Shown: one piece after another, positions 36,285 to 48,645 of the stretch
Layout: every line of letters starts with the position of its first letter
Position numbering within the stretch: the first letter of the stretch is position 1
Assembly (NCBI GenBank): GCA_021399445.1
Contig: JAJTUQ010000008.1
Span: 310,001 to 374,000, forward strand
Direction: 5' to 3'
Origin: Xylogone sp. PMI_703
Taxonomy: Eukaryota > Ascomycota > Leotiomycetes
DNA: 64,000 bases
Notes under the pieces: model-generated
Seen by the model: the letters and a program-made list of their open reading frames with translations, nothing else
The model's database searches: none
What the model was told of the DNA's origin: nothing
Position numbers and translations under genes: made by a program

Positions 36285-38019
36285 CTATTTGTTAGCTTTG
36301 CATAGTGCCTCGACGCTTGTTCTCAGTTCGCACTCGAAAGCATCAACAAAGTCAAATACTTCAGTAAAAGTATTATACAGTGGTACTGGAGTGACACGCA
36401 TAATATCGGGCTTACGGATGTCAACCACAATATTGCGTCTCTGCAACCCATGAAAAACCATCTCTAAAAGGCGGGGCTCTATTCGTAAACTGAGCTGGGC
36501 GCCACGTTCATTTGGATTTGACGGCGTCACAATCTCAAACACGGAATCCTGGACGCCCAACTCCCTCAAGCATGATGCGACTTGTATCTTCAAGAGATTC
36601 TCAAGATAACCAGTCAAGAGCACGGATTTCCGCCGGAGGTCGGCCATAGAAGTTTTGTTGAACACCGACAGGGATGCCGACAGAGCTGTCATCTCCAGGA
36701 TGGAGTTGTTTGAGACCTGGAAACCAGCTGCTCCCGGTGTAGGGACAAACTCTACTTGGCACAAGGGAAAGCAAAACGTGAGAGACTGGTCTGACGTGTG
36801 ATTTGGTCAGGGTAAATATCGAAATGACTTACTGGTTTCCATCTTAAATCTCTCTTCGGGTCGGACGCCCCACCAGCCAGCCAATCTTGGCATGTAGCCC
36901 CTTACACCTTGGGTATAGTCGACCGCGCCGTGCTTCTCGTGGACAAACGCCCCTCCGATCGTTCCTGGGCCGTTGTTCATGTACTTGTAGTTACACCACA
37001 CCGCGAAGTCCACGCCCCAGTCATGGAGCCGCAGATCAACATTGCCGACCGCGTGAGCCAAATCCCAACCAACCATTAAACCCTGGGAGTGGGCGTGGGC
37101 GGTGATGGTGGGGATATCGAGCAGCTGTCCCGTCAGGTACTGGACCCCTGAGAGCAGGACGAGCGCCGTCTGGCCAGCGTGTTGGTTAATAGCTGCGAGA
37201 ACCTTGGATGTCGAAATCAGTGGCGTCGACTCGATGAAGATCATGTTCATGGCCGGGTCGAGGCGGTGCCAGCGCATCTGAGATTCCACAGCGATCTGGC
37301 CGCAACGGAAGACAATACTTAGTGACGTGAGACAGTAGACGGACAAATAAAAAATTATATCACACGCACATAATCGCTTGAAAACGTCACTTTCTCCATA
37401 ATAACCTTGCACTTGGCGCCGTCCGGTCGGTAGAACGCACCCATGAGTAGGTGCAAATTGGTGGTGGTGCTTCCCATAACCACCGTTTCACTAGGCTGGG
37501 CACCCACAATATGAGCCATCTGCTTGGCCACAGCATCGTCGACTAGGCCCCATGGCAACAACGGCGAGCCTGGCGGCGTCTCAACTGCAGCGCCGGCACC
37601 ATATGCCGCCCAAGAGTCTAGGTGGTGTTGGATCAGCTCCCGGGTAGTTCGGGGCTGGAGGCCCATTGCATGACCAGCAAAATAGAGGCAAGGGGAGGGC
37701 TCCGTCTTGTGGTTGGATGCTTGAACAAGAAATACGTGTTAGCACAGCCCAGCCTAACGGCTTCACTAGTATAACTAGGACGTGGCGGAATATAACGGCG
37801 GAATTAATGTTTGCACAGAAGGTTGATATTCTATCTATCATGATTTCCGAAGCCCGAGATCTACATACCTGTTCTCATTGGTACCCAGAACTCGTCTCGC
37901 AGATGCCGTAGAGGGTCTTCGAGATCCTTCGCAATGGCATGTATTCTGTCTCTTGGGGCGCCATCTTGTTCAGCTCGTCCAGGTGTGATGCTATTAGCTG
38001 GTTCGCTATCATTATCCAT
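36285..38019 (-). CDS. Kynureninase-like PLP enzyme with an altered substrate pocket
   Basis: My four-exon model (38019-37869, 37719-37370, 37295-36833, 36751-36285) gives 476 aa, near the usual kynureninase length, with frame kept at all junctions. Kynureninases use PLP to split kynurenine or 3-hydroxykynurenine into alanine and an anthranilate. Seen here: DEFWVPM near the N-terminus, GLQPRTTRE, GVQYLTGQLLDIPTIT, GWDLAHAVGNVDLRLHDWG and PLP-lysine Lys271 in WCNYKYMNNGPG. Deviations from the family consensus as I know it: GNSLGLQP reads GHAMGLQP (residues 66-73), the active-site His of the YGHF region is Ala95, and GWWGH reads GWWGV (Val311). These contact substrate in known enzymes, so a changed substrate or reaction is likely. 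The first intron (149 bases, AAG acceptor) is the least certain part. The location inside a PKS cluster points to a secondary-metabolite role. Confidence 0.85.
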
Positions 38020-38580
38020 GCTGTAGGCGCTGTTCTACGAGCCTTGAGTGATTTCTCCTCTAAAAAAAAGGCGTATTCCTGGATCAGGAGAGGTTTTGTG
38101 ATATATTATATATATAAATGAACTTATATGTATATGTATATATTTACAGGTTATTATTTGCATTCATTTTACGGACATCCAAATGTCCCCGCCGCGGTAA
38201 AGCAAAGGGCAGCTACAAGGGATTCGGCACTTGGTCTGGCAGAGCCCCGGAATTCACGATTTGGCTGATCTGCATGAGATCTTGCGTATCGTTAACGTTA
38301 TTGGTTTCGGCAATGTCAGGGGGGCTTAACTGCTTACATCATCCCCGAAGCGCGAGCAGCATCTTTCACCCAGCGCTAAGTGGGGAGAAAGGAAATAGGA
38401 CGCAATATGTGGCAACAAGCTTACTGGCAATCATTCAACTGAAATCAATTGCACCCATTTTTGGAAGGCGCGTTTTATTGCTCGATACTCGAATCAAGTA
38501 AGAGGAAGGACACATATAAACGTAGCGGAATGAGAGCGGAGAGGGGGACACTTTAGAGATTCCTTGAGTAATGATCCGAA
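38020..38580. other. Divergent promoter region of the kynureninase-like and P450 genes
   Basis: A 561-base intergenic region between divergent genes. It has a TATAAA-like sequence at about 38515, 66 bases before the P450 start, and the TCG-N5-CGA motif at 38482-38492. No other gene is visible. Confidence 0.6.
38482..38492. promoter_or_regulatory. Possible AflR-type binding site
   Basis: TCGATACTCGA fits TCG-N5-CGA. It is 89 bases upstream of the P450 start and 463 bases upstream of the kynureninase-like start, so one site could serve both genes. Chance occurrence cannot be excluded. Confidence 0.4.
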
Positions 38581-40458
38581 ATGTCAGTCCCACCCGACTT
38601 TGTCCTTTTGTTCAAGCTCACTGCGGCTATATTTTTCTCTTACTTCTTTGTGTTAGCAATCTACCGCCTCTACTTTCATCCTCTTGCTCGATTTCCGGGA
38701 CCTAGGCTCGCAGCGCTAACATCATGGTGTGTACATTTCACATCACTATCTATCATATATCGGAGTCTTATTCACCAGAATAACTATCCTTAGGTATGAA
38801 GCATATTATGATGTTATACTGCCAGGATTGTACATATGGAGAATCAAGGATATGCACCAAATATATGGTAAGTCACAATTTTTGTGATATTGACCGTACT
38901 AGAAGGCTGACTGCAGTAACGCGTCGCTAGGCCCAATTGTTCGCATTAGCCCAAACGCTCTTCATATCAATGACCCAGATTTCTATGAAGTCTACAGTGG
39001 GAAACCAGGTGAGCGTCGTGATAAGTATGGATGGGCTGTCACCCACTTCAGCACACCTAATTCAGCGGCGGCTACTATCAAGCATGATCTCCACCGAATT
39101 CGCAGACTGCCAGTCGCACAGTTTTTCTCGAAGGCCAACGTTCGCAAACTGGATCATGTTATCCAGGAGAATGTGAGCAAGTTGCACTTGCGACTGTGCC
39201 AGTATCAACAATCTGGAGAACCTATAAATTTAGTAAATGCATTCAAATCATTCTCAAATGATGTCATTACCACATATGCTTTTGGCCAGAGTAATAATTC
39301 ACTAGATGTTCCGGATTTTAACAAGCTATATTGGGATCTTTTTCATGATCTTCAGCTTACAGGGCCCATGGCGAATCATTTCTCCTGGCTCATTCCACTC
39401 ATGAGGTTGCTCCCCCTACAAGTCAGTAAAGTAGCAGGAATGTCTCTTCTTATTCCATTAGAATCGGTGCGTTATCTCTCATTTTGTCCATAACTCGTTA
39501 TATTCGTATAAGAATGGTGACTGAACCGTATCTGTCACCAAGAAAGCCAAACAACATCTGCAAGAGTTAAGCGCAGGTGGCCCTATCAACGATATCAACA
39601 CCATATTCAAAGAGGTTATGCATAGCAGTTTACCTCCTTCGGAAAAAGATCCGGAACGATTGTGGCAAGATGCTCAGATTTTTAACGTGGCAGGAAGCGA
39701 AACACCTGCATGGACTCTGGCCAATATTGTCTACTACATCCTTAGTGACGCTCAAATTCTTGATCGACTAGCCGCTGAATTGACTCATGCAATTCCGACA
39801 GGGTCGATTGGCAATATTTCGAGTGCTGAGCTGGAAAGGCTACCATATTTGGTATTTCAACACTAGAAGCCCAAAAAGTTATATCATAGACTAAAACAAA
39901 TGGGTAGACTGCCGTCCTAAAGGAAGGACTACGAATGAGTCATGGTATTGCAGGAAGGCTTTATCGTATCTCGCCAGATAAAGCGCTGATTTTCGAGAAG
40001 CACGGACAGCGGTGGCGTATAGAACCAAATGTACGTTTCTTTTTCGATGGTTGTACTTGGAATGCCCCAGTTTTTGTGCTGTCTAGTAAATATCCCACGT
40101 TACTTACCGGTTACAGACACCTATTTGCATGAGCAATCCGCTAGTACATTTGAATCCAGATATCTTTCCAGAACCAGAAAAGTTCCTCCCAGACAGATGG
40201 CTTGACAATCCTCGGCTAGACCGCTATCTTGTGGCATTCTCTCGTGGTCCTCGATCTTGCGTTGGCATGAACCTTGCTTGGGCTGAGCTCTACTACGTGG
40301 TGGCTAGCTTATTTAGATATTACTCATATGAAGAGGGTCGGCCGAAAATGAGGTTATATCAAACAACAGTAGATGATGTGCGAACAGCGCACGACTTCTT
40401 TTCTCCTATGCCAGTTTTAAGCTCAAAGGGCGTAAGGGTAACGGTTTCAGAAACGTAG
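38581..40458 (+). CDS. Cytochrome P450 monooxygenase
   Basis: Six exons in my model: 38581-38726, 38794-38867, 38931-39466, 39543-39851, 39908-40030 and 40117-40458, giving 509 aa. The N-terminus has a membrane anchor (about residues 8-28) followed by the proline-rich hinge [14 protein letters not shown]. The I-helix carries AGSETPAW, the K-helix KEGLR (ExxR), then FLPDRWL, and the haem loop [10 protein letters not shown] has Cys444 as the iron ligand. It should hydroxylate or oxidatively couple a cluster intermediate at the ER membrane using an NADPH-P450 reductase encoded elsewhere. The sequence style resembles the fungal TRI4/TRI11-like P450s, but the substrate is unknown. The acceptor of the third intron (AAG at 39542) is the weakest junction. 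Confidence 0.9.
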
Positions 40459-40919
40459 AATTTTAGCAAAATTATTACGGCAACAACAGCATAAATCATG
40501 GATATTGCCTACACTTAATAAAGAGTATAAGCCTTGGTGGATATGTAGAATTCCTTCATATATTCAAGGGTCTCAATCTATAAAAGCAGAGAGAATAAAG
40601 CATATGGTCAGCAGTAATGGTGCTTGAGCACTAAAACGCCAAGCTAGGATAAACTGGACGTAACCCGTCAACAACGTATGGATAGGACCCTGGAAGTTGC
40701 TACAGGAGTGTTATGGTTTAGGTAACATCATGAAAATCTCACTGCAGGGATAATAAATTGCTTACAGTAAGCCCTTGAAGGTCCATATAAAGCGTGAAGG
40801 TGCCCGCGAACTTGAAATGTCTTTTACTTCATTCCTTAATTTCGGGGTTACTGATCCAACGCAAATTTCTCAGAGCTGATTAGATCTACACTTAAGACGC
40901 ACGACGTTCAGTTATCGAT
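40459..40919. other. Intergenic, P450 to MFS
   Basis: A 461-base region with no gene; it should contain the MFS promoter. I found no TCG-N5-CGA site here. Confidence 0.5.
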
Positions 40920-42750
40920 ATGATGGATACCAAAGAGAGAGATGAGAAATCTACAGATCATACTAACATATTAGAGTCTCCCGATGCAATCATCTCTTCT
41001 CATGCAGACCCTAATAATCGTACTTATGATGAAGGTGATGAAAAAGATAATGTTAGCAGTGATAATAGTGAGGACGAAAACGCCCGCCCAAAGTGTTTCA
41101 ATAGCACGCTCCAAGAATGTCTCTGTGTGCTTGCTTGCACTATGGCTATCGGGCAAGCATCTTTCTTCGCGGGCACCATAATCGGTGTGACCGCGCTAAT
41201 AGGACAGGATCTGGGAATGAGTACAGCAGAAATAACCTGGCTTAGTGCTGCTGTCGAGTAAGTATCTTTATTATTGGTTACATCATAGCCTGCTCCTTTT
41301 ATAAACATATACTAAGTTGATTTGTTGAGTAGTCTCAGTGCTGGTTGCTTCCTCTTGTTCTTTGGTAAAATGGCAGACATGTTCGGCCGAAAGCATCTGT
41401 TCATTGTGAGCATGGCATCTTTCAGCATCTTTCTCGTCATCATGGGGTTTATCCATAACCCCATAGTTATGGTCACCTTTTCGGGGCTTATCGGTCTTTG
41501 CTCCGCAGCATCGGTACCGCCAGCAGTGGGAATCCTAGGCGTGGCGTATTTGAAGCCATCACGCCGTAAAAATGCCGCTTTCTCTGTCTTCAGTAGCGGT
41601 AATCCTGTCGGCTTTGCGCTTGGGTCAGTCGTATCAGGTATTACAACACGAATTCTCGACTGGCGCGCCTCGTTTTGGTTTTTAGCCATTGTATATACAT
41701 TATTTACTCTTATAGCTATTTGGACTGTACCAAAAGATAGTTTTAAGAGGGAAGACTTCAACGTCCGAACCTTGATTCACTTTGATTACTTAGGTACTCT
41801 GCTTATTATAGCCGGCGTTGCCTTGTTCTCGGGTTCTCTCACGTTTGTTCTTCTTTCACAAACTATGACCAATCGTTTACTAACAATCATGATAGATTGG
41901 CTGGAGATGCCCCGCATGGGTTTGCAACAGGATATGTTCTTATCACTCTAATCATTGGCAGCATTTCTCTCTGCTGCTTCATAGTTTGGCAGCATGTGTA
42001 CAGACATCCTTTACTCACCCCAGCAATCTGGAGAGATCGAAACTTCTCCCTGGTACGTGATGTGACTAGTTTGGTCAAATTTATTCGGTATTCTCATGTT
42101 AGCTAACGGGTTGAGTCGGGATTTCTAGGTAATGGGCATGCTCTGTCTCAATTTCATGGCGTTTACATCAGGCACGTTTTGGATATCTCTATACTTGCAG
42201 AGAATCAAGAAGTCATCAGCTATTCATGTTGCCGTCCAATTACTTCCGCAAGCAATTGCAGGGATTATAGTAAATATGATTCTGAGTCTTGTTCTGCACC
42301 GCCTTAGCAAGAGATTGTTGATGGGTTTTGCTTGCTTGGCTTTGACCACCGCATATGTATTATTGAGCCTTATGGAAGAAGAATGCAGTTATTGGGCGTT
42401 TCTATTTCCAGCCCTTTTGCTTACAGCGACGGGAATGGACATCTCCTTTAATATTGCCAATGTAAGTTCCATTAACTCCGTTCGATTATCTTATAACAGG
42501 ATGTATACTAATGAACAAGCTTTATGTCATGTCATCCACTCCTCCGAATCAACAGTCCCTTGCTGGAGGAATCTTCAATACACTAATTAAGTTATGTATT
42601 AACGTCGGCTTGGGCATATCCACTCTTATATATAGTAAGGTTAACAAACCCGTACTAACTATAAAACCTTATTCGGCAATATTTTATTTTTGTGCAGTTA
42701 GTTCTACACTAGCAATCATTTTGAATGTATTTTTGAAACTCAAAAGTTAA
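40920..42750 (+). CDS. MFS transporter (DHA2-like drug:H+ antiporter)
   Basis: Five exons (40920-41257, 41333-41842, 41896-42052, 42129-42461, 42520-42750) give 522 aa. A hydrophilic, acidic N-terminal tail of about 58 residues is followed by many hydrophobic segments. The A-motif region reads GKMADMFGRKH after TM2. The motif LTLAGDAPHGFATGYV appears only after removing the 53-base intron with donor GTTTGT. The C-terminal half has TPPNQQSLAGGIFNT, typical of 14-TM fungal efflux pumps. It probably exports the cluster product or protects the producer. The last intron uses an AAG acceptor, and the protein is slightly shorter than typical 14-TM members. Confidence 0.88.
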
Positions 42751-43490
42751 AAGCTCGTTTTTCATAGTTATCATAGTAAATCTGATACATGATTCTAAAA
42801 ACGATGATTTTGGTTTAATAATAACTTTCTGAATCTCAAAGAGCTTCATTACAACATTAATTAAATTTTCATGATCAGGATTTCATTATACGGATCGACA
42901 GTTAAACTTCACTTTCACGATCATCATGGTATGGTTAAATGTTAAGCAACATGGCAAATGTTTCCCATCAACGCAGTTTATGACCTGAGCTTCAAGCTCT
43001 GCAGAGAAAGAAATAAGCATAACCAATGATAGAAGGCGTTTAGCTCTCTCGCAGTCTCCAAGGTCACAAAGCATAAGTTGAAGCCGTATTTAAAAGTCTT
43101 GATTCGTTGTAGTTAGAATTGATAAATTGGAGTTCTGTAAGCGTAAAGAGATGATTCACAGCATGGTCATCAGTGTTATCTTCCACGCCATGATCCCCTT
43201 CTATGCCTTCATTATAATCTTCGTGATTGTTACGTATAGAAGAAACGTAAGACCTTGTGACTTTCTTTTCTGTCATCTACTATATAAATCTCCAGGCCGA
43301 GCGTTCCCAGGAGTATAAACTCGTTTCCACAATAAATACATTACTTTTTGTTAATGATATAATAATCTTAAACTAGACTAATATTCGTTCTATCATTCTA
43401 ACTGCACTAGGCAATAAGTATCTAGTTTCTAAATATGATCTACTATGATTGGTCAATGTTTAGTACATTGTACTGATCGGATGCTCTAAA
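42751..43490. other. Intergenic, no gene seen
   Basis: About 740 AT-rich bases past the MFS stop codon. Short frames on both strands show no recognisable domain. A hAT element starts at its right end. Confidence 0.45.
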
Positions 43491-43491
43491 C

Positions 43492-43546
43492 AGGCTTGCA
43501 AACAAATAAATCAAATCAAATCGAGTCCTCGATTTGATTTGATTTG
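43492..43546. repeat. hAT terminus with subterminal palindrome
   Basis: CAGGCTTGCAAAC at 43492 resembles fungal hAT ends, and right after it CAAATCAAATCGAG / CTCGATTTGATTTG form a perfect hairpin. The matching terminus on the far side was not found, so the element is probably truncated. Confidence 0.65.
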
Positions 43547-43559
43547 GATATATTTGGAT

Positions 43560-45530
43560 CTATTTGAATATTTGGATAGCCCCACTTTTCTCCCAAGATG
43601 ATACGCATTGAGCTGCTCCTATAATATCCGCTTGGAATCGGCCTCTCTGAGCTGTAACTATTTGTCCTGCAAGGCTAAATATACGCTCTGGCTCGGAAGA
43701 CATCGCGGGAACTGAAAAGAGGTCAATTGCCATCCGCGACAAGCGTGGATACTGGAGTCTTCGAAGAAGCCAATACTGAGTCGGATCATCCACCAAACAA
43801 TCTCCTGGGTCAGTGCTGGCTACCCACTCTGAGTACTCATCACGTATAGCAGACGATAAAGGTGCAGACTGAGTATCAAGATTCCTGATTGAGGCCATGA
43901 AGTCATCTAGGTCGGTTGTTTTCCTTGCAAACTGTCAGCTGCTCAGGCACTGTATCTTGCTCGATAGGGAGGTCTCGATACTCTTCCCACAGCTCTTTCA
44001 CAGCTGCTTTTCCTCTTGCTAACCAATCCGGATGGTCAGCCCATTGCAATTCGACCGTTGACCAACGGAATGCAGGATGGAGGACAAGAGCTGCAAGATA
44101 CGCAGGGCTATATTCGGTAAGGGTGTAATATTGGTTTAACTTCATCCAGCCAAGGTTGCAATCAATTCGTAGATAAGGTTCCTCATCTCGTTCATGTTGT
44201 AGCTTTGACTCTTCCAGATGCTGCAAAAGCCATTCCATTGTTAGCAAGACCTCCCAGATCGCACCGAATTTACCTTAAAACTCTGTAAGTACAATCAAGC
44301 GACAGGGAACTAGATTTAGCTTACCTTCTTTAGACCGGCCTTCTAGTCGCTTGGTAGCTATCTTTAACGGCTTCAAAATAGCTAGATATTCCGTAATCAC
44401 TGACCAGTCCTGATCAGACATCTGATCATCAACAATCGTAGGCTTCTTGCGGCTCTTTTTTGGCATTGGCTTTGTCCCGTTCTGAGTCTTCTTGGCCACG
44501 TAATCGTTCCACTCTATTACTTCTGCTTGGACCAAAGAATCAAGCCCATTCCGGATCTGGCAGCCTCGCTCCATCATTGCCTCTGATGAGTTCCAGCGAG
44601 TAGCGTTATCTGTGACCACGTCATACGTCGTTTTGTTTTCAAGACTTAAGGATATATCCTCAATAGACTGAAGCTTATGGAGCTTATCAATGCTCTGGCC
44701 AGATCTTTGCACCCAGTGAACAATATTGTGCAGCTTACCGATAGGGCCTTTCGACCTCCAAAGCTTCATCTCATCCTGGATCGGGCCACAAGGTTAATAA
44801 TATGCCCACAACAACGAAGCCTTTGGTACTGTTTATTGAAGCCAAACTCAAGGGCCAAGTCTTCAAGACACGTGTCGTTGCTCTCTACATTGTCGGTGAC
44901 AAAATACCCAATACAATCCTCAATCCCATATTCGCAGAGAATTTCACTAATGCGGTCAGCAAGGTTCTCGCTACTGTGACGACCTTCTATTCGTGGTAAC
45001 CCTAGAAGAAATGAACGAAACCTCCCTTCGTCGTCGAGAAAGTGTACGATAAGGCCGAGTAAGGAGGTAAACTTGCGAGAGGACCACGCTCGAAGGAGAC
45101 GTTAATGCGTCCGAGTGAATGGCCAAGCAGCTCTGTCACAACGCCTTTGTGGCGACTAAAGGATTGTATAATCCATTCACGGATTGTGCTATGAGTAGGG
45201 AGACTTCCTGATTCAATTATAGTGTTGTTTGCGTATCCCATTAGGTCGCAAAAGTGCGGACTCTCAAGCTTATGAAACGGGATCACAGGCTACCCAGCGT
45301 AAAAGCAAATGCCGAAAGTGAACAGGATCGAATGATGCTATGAAGGCGTTTATCAAAGCTTGATCTTTTGGTCGATGAGAATCCAGATCAACCATGTCAA
45401 AGAGAGTGCATTGTTTCTTCCGTTGTGGTGACATTGGTCCGTTTCTATTGATGCGGTGAATATGTTTACTTGCCGTCGCGTTAGCCGGAAAATTTTCGAA
45501 GTCAAACTTTAGCGCCATGTCAGCCTTCAC
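43560..45530 (-). pseudogene. hAT transposase pseudogene
   Basis: Minus-strand fragments in several frames make up a hAT transposase: N-terminal region at 45530-45002, core at about 44999-44275 (FVTDNVESND, RLRCCGHIINL, GPIGKLHNIVHWVQRSG), and a C-terminal part at 44247-43560 (RIDCNLGWMKLNQYYTL, LFSVPAMSSEPERIFSLAGQ). At least three frame changes or stops prevent translation. It is a different subfamily from the hAT in the inverted repeat. Confidence 0.88.
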
Positions 45531-46360
45531 AAAATGTAAGCTTTAGACCCGCTTAGACATTTATGGTTTCCCTGCTTACGTGTATCCTAATGTGGAATTT
45601 GTACTTATTCCCTGCTCGTGCATGTCATAGTCACGCGGGTAGGCTGCTCCGCGTTCATGCAGAGCACTGTGGCTAGTGCGTGAGCTTAAATTATCTCAAT
45701 GCTATTGTAGCTACATTCAGTAAATGTGGTCAGTAAGCTAGTACTGTAATAGTAAACATTCAACTGTATATCCAGGAAACCCGCACCCAAATCATTTTGC
45801 ACTGTCATCTTGCCTGCAAAGCGGTAGCAGGTCCACTATAACTAGGGCTGTAAACGAATATTATTCGCGAATAATACCCCTTATTCGTATTCGTACAATT
45901 CACGAATATTTGCGAATAATTTCATGCTGACTACTAAGCAATTTGATACACCTGGATTCCCGACTTGTACGCAATTCTCCATGAAACACCATGATGTTAG
46001 AGATCAAGAATGGCCCCTGAATCTGTCTTCCCATAAACTATATGGTAGCTATAGCCTAGGATAATCAACTGAATTCATTCTACGATTTTGTGCATAGTAT
46101 TGCAATTGAAATGTCAAATAATCCCTTCATTCGCGCGGCTAGGGCTGGAAAACGGCTTGATTATCACCAACTCAATGACGGGAACGATGAAGAAGCTGAT
46201 GACGCCGACTGGGTCGAAGAACGGTTACCAAAGCGACCTCATATCGCCCCTCCAATTGAGTAAAACTATTATCTCTGTATAATTATCATTCGTCTAATAT
46301 TTATAGTCTATCTCTATAACTGCCATACCTGGGCAAACTAGGCTAGGATTCGACTTGCCT
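45531..46360. other. Intergenic with a hAT-like end and a small open frame
   Basis: At about 45843 the sequence CTAGGGCTGTAAACGAATAT followed by GCGAATAA repeats looks like one end of another hAT family. A 50-aa frame at 46111-46263 encodes an acidic peptide (DGNDEEADDADWVEE) that may be the first exon of a lost transposase. Neither is certain. Confidence 0.4.
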
Positions 46361-48645
46361 TCAATGTCCCCCGGTTTCGGCCAGGGAAATCCAGACGCTG
46401 GTCTCGGTGGTGAAGCCGTTTTGAACATCTGTCTGCTGTACGCTTTGCACTTGACCCAGGGGTGCTATTGGGACCCAGCTCCCCTTTGTAGAGATAGCAA
46501 AAAGCCATATGCCTTGACTGAAGTCAGTCCGAACCAGACTCTTCTGAAAGTTCTTTGTACCGACGCAACCTGGCTGTATGTGTCAAAGAAGGAGTAGAAG
46601 CCACCGCCGTAGACAAAAATGTCCGTTGGGTTGGCGATGTAAAGGGCCCAAGCCATGGTGCAAGTTGGGTCACTGCTGCTGCAGTCTGCAAAATCTGGAT
46701 CGCCTTCGAAGTTGGATGGGAAGACACTGTTGGCAGAAATTGCAGGCTGAAAGTATGGTGATTCTGTCTGCATGTGTTCAAAGGGGACATTTGATGCTCC
46801 TTGGACATTATATTCATAAAGCACGGAATGTTCAACGGCGCCGCTCCAGAACCAGCTCGGCCCTTGAGACTTGTCGATGAGGAGGCTACCGGCCGTGAGG
46901 AGTTGATCTGAACTTGTGAGACATCATCTAGATAGTGGTCCGCTGTCCAAAGCCAGAAGTTCTCAAAGTATCCAGAAGCTTGCGGTGTTACATGAAGCAG
47001 CAGTGATGCTGCCACGCATGTGTTGGTTTACTATACCAGATGCGCCACAGTTGCCCCCCGTAATGCCCGTGTTGAATGCACCTCCCAGCCGGAAGTGAGA
47101 ATCCCACGTAGCCCCTGATCCCTGAGAAGATTCGTGGACGTTCCACTCTACCACTACCGCTCCTGGTGTTGTTTGCGCTGTTGAGAAGAGAACGTCGGAG
47201 ATTTCCACTACGCCACTGTCACCAGCTTGGCCTACACGGAAAACAGGTGCAGGGTTACTGGAATCACTGAAAAGATCACCGAAACCGACAAGTTGAGGCC
47301 AGGCCTCTCCTACAATCCTAGCCCCAACAGGGATCTCGAGGGTGACCGAGGTTTGGTATATGCCGAATGGTATGAAACAGATACTACTGACACACTGGGA
47401 AAGCAGGCTATTCAAAGCAGGTCCGTCATCAGTCGAGCCATCGCCCGTGACACCATGGTCAAGCACGTTGAGGAATGGGGATACATCTATATCTTCGTAC
47501 TGGGGCTTAGACCGTACAAATCAGTTCCGTTGCCATCAAGGAGTGATGGGGGCTTATTGGGAGCTGGAGTAATATCTCCCGTCACCCCGGCGCCAGTGTC
47601 ACTGGGCGAGGTATATCGGTGACGGTGGCCCATGAGCTGATTGTAGTCGAGCCGCCGCTGGTTCCACCGAGCAGGTTATCGGTAGTACCATCAACGAAAA
47701 CAATCTGCGGTGAGTTTCCCTCCACCAGAACATTATCTATTACAATGGATGGGGTGAAGATTGGTGATACCGGGATTCCAAAGGGTACGCCGACATAAGA
47801 GTCCATATTAGTCAAACTGCCAGTGTCTTGAAGGCCGATACCCCCGAAATTGGTTAGCTGGAATGCAACGAGTGCTGCATTCACCTCAATATTCTTCCAT
47901 TTCCAGCCCCAATCCCTATGTATGTTTGGTTAGTGTTCATTACTACTAGAGATAATTCAGAGGTCCATCAGGATAACTCACCATATCATAGATACAGCAA
48001 TAGCAGGGTTGGTAAAAGTAATATCTCGGGCGGTAAACTGCTGACTGCCAAACCACATGCCAATGTTTCCTCCAAGGAAGGTGGGATCGCTCATAAATCC
48101 ACCTAAATCGTATATTAACATCCTTTACTCGTAGCCCTTCGAGAAAAATAACGGTTGCATAATTACCAGAACCATTCTCAGTAAAAACACCTACAGCGGT
48201 GGGCCCATCTCCCTGAGGCATCGTGAAGTGCAGATTCTGTAGTGATGTTGACCGTGCAACTTGCCAGTGAATACCAGTGGGCACAGAAGTCTGATCTCCT
48301 TGCTGGTTTTGATTTGGCATCTCGGTTAGGTCAAAATTGAAGTTACGAATCTGACGATAAAATTGGTTCTGGTTGATGAACCACTCAGAGCAATTCCCAC
48401 CAGGGATATAAACATCTGTATCAAACAGGGCAATGCCTGAGAATCTACTCATTCCTTTGATTGTCGGTAGGTTTGTAGGGTCACCAACAAACTAGGTGTA
48501 ATAATACTGGATAATAGGTGAGCTTATCAGGTACGTTCCCGGAGGAAAATAAATAACAGCAGCTGAGATAGTTGTTGAGCCGCATCCTAGGCCGCACCGG
48601 TTTCCAGAGAATGCTGCATTATTGATGGAGTTATTGATATTCCAT
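46361..48645 (-). pseudogene. GH55 exo-beta-1,3-glucanase pseudogene
   Basis: The minus strand encodes most of a family 55 glucanase (a secreted double beta-helix enzyme acting on beta-1,3-glucan). Recognisable parts: NRCGLGCGSTTISAAVIYFP, FPPGTYLISSPIIQ, GGNIGMWFGSQQFTAR, VLDHGVTGDGSTDDGPALN, SGYFENFWLWTADH, SQGPSWFWSGAVEHSVLYE. Introns at 48166-48103 and 47981-47916 restore the frame, so the gene was once normal. It is broken by a nonsense codon (TAG in YYYT-stop-FVGD, near 48493) and by at least four single-base frameshifts, between about 47640 and 46555. The 5' end, including any signal peptide, is lost at a MITE end at about 48646. Confidence 0.9.

Noticed and set aside
47227..47622. 131-codon plus-strand frame
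   Set aside because: It overlaps the GH55 pseudogene, whose minus-strand translation is clearly the conserved one.
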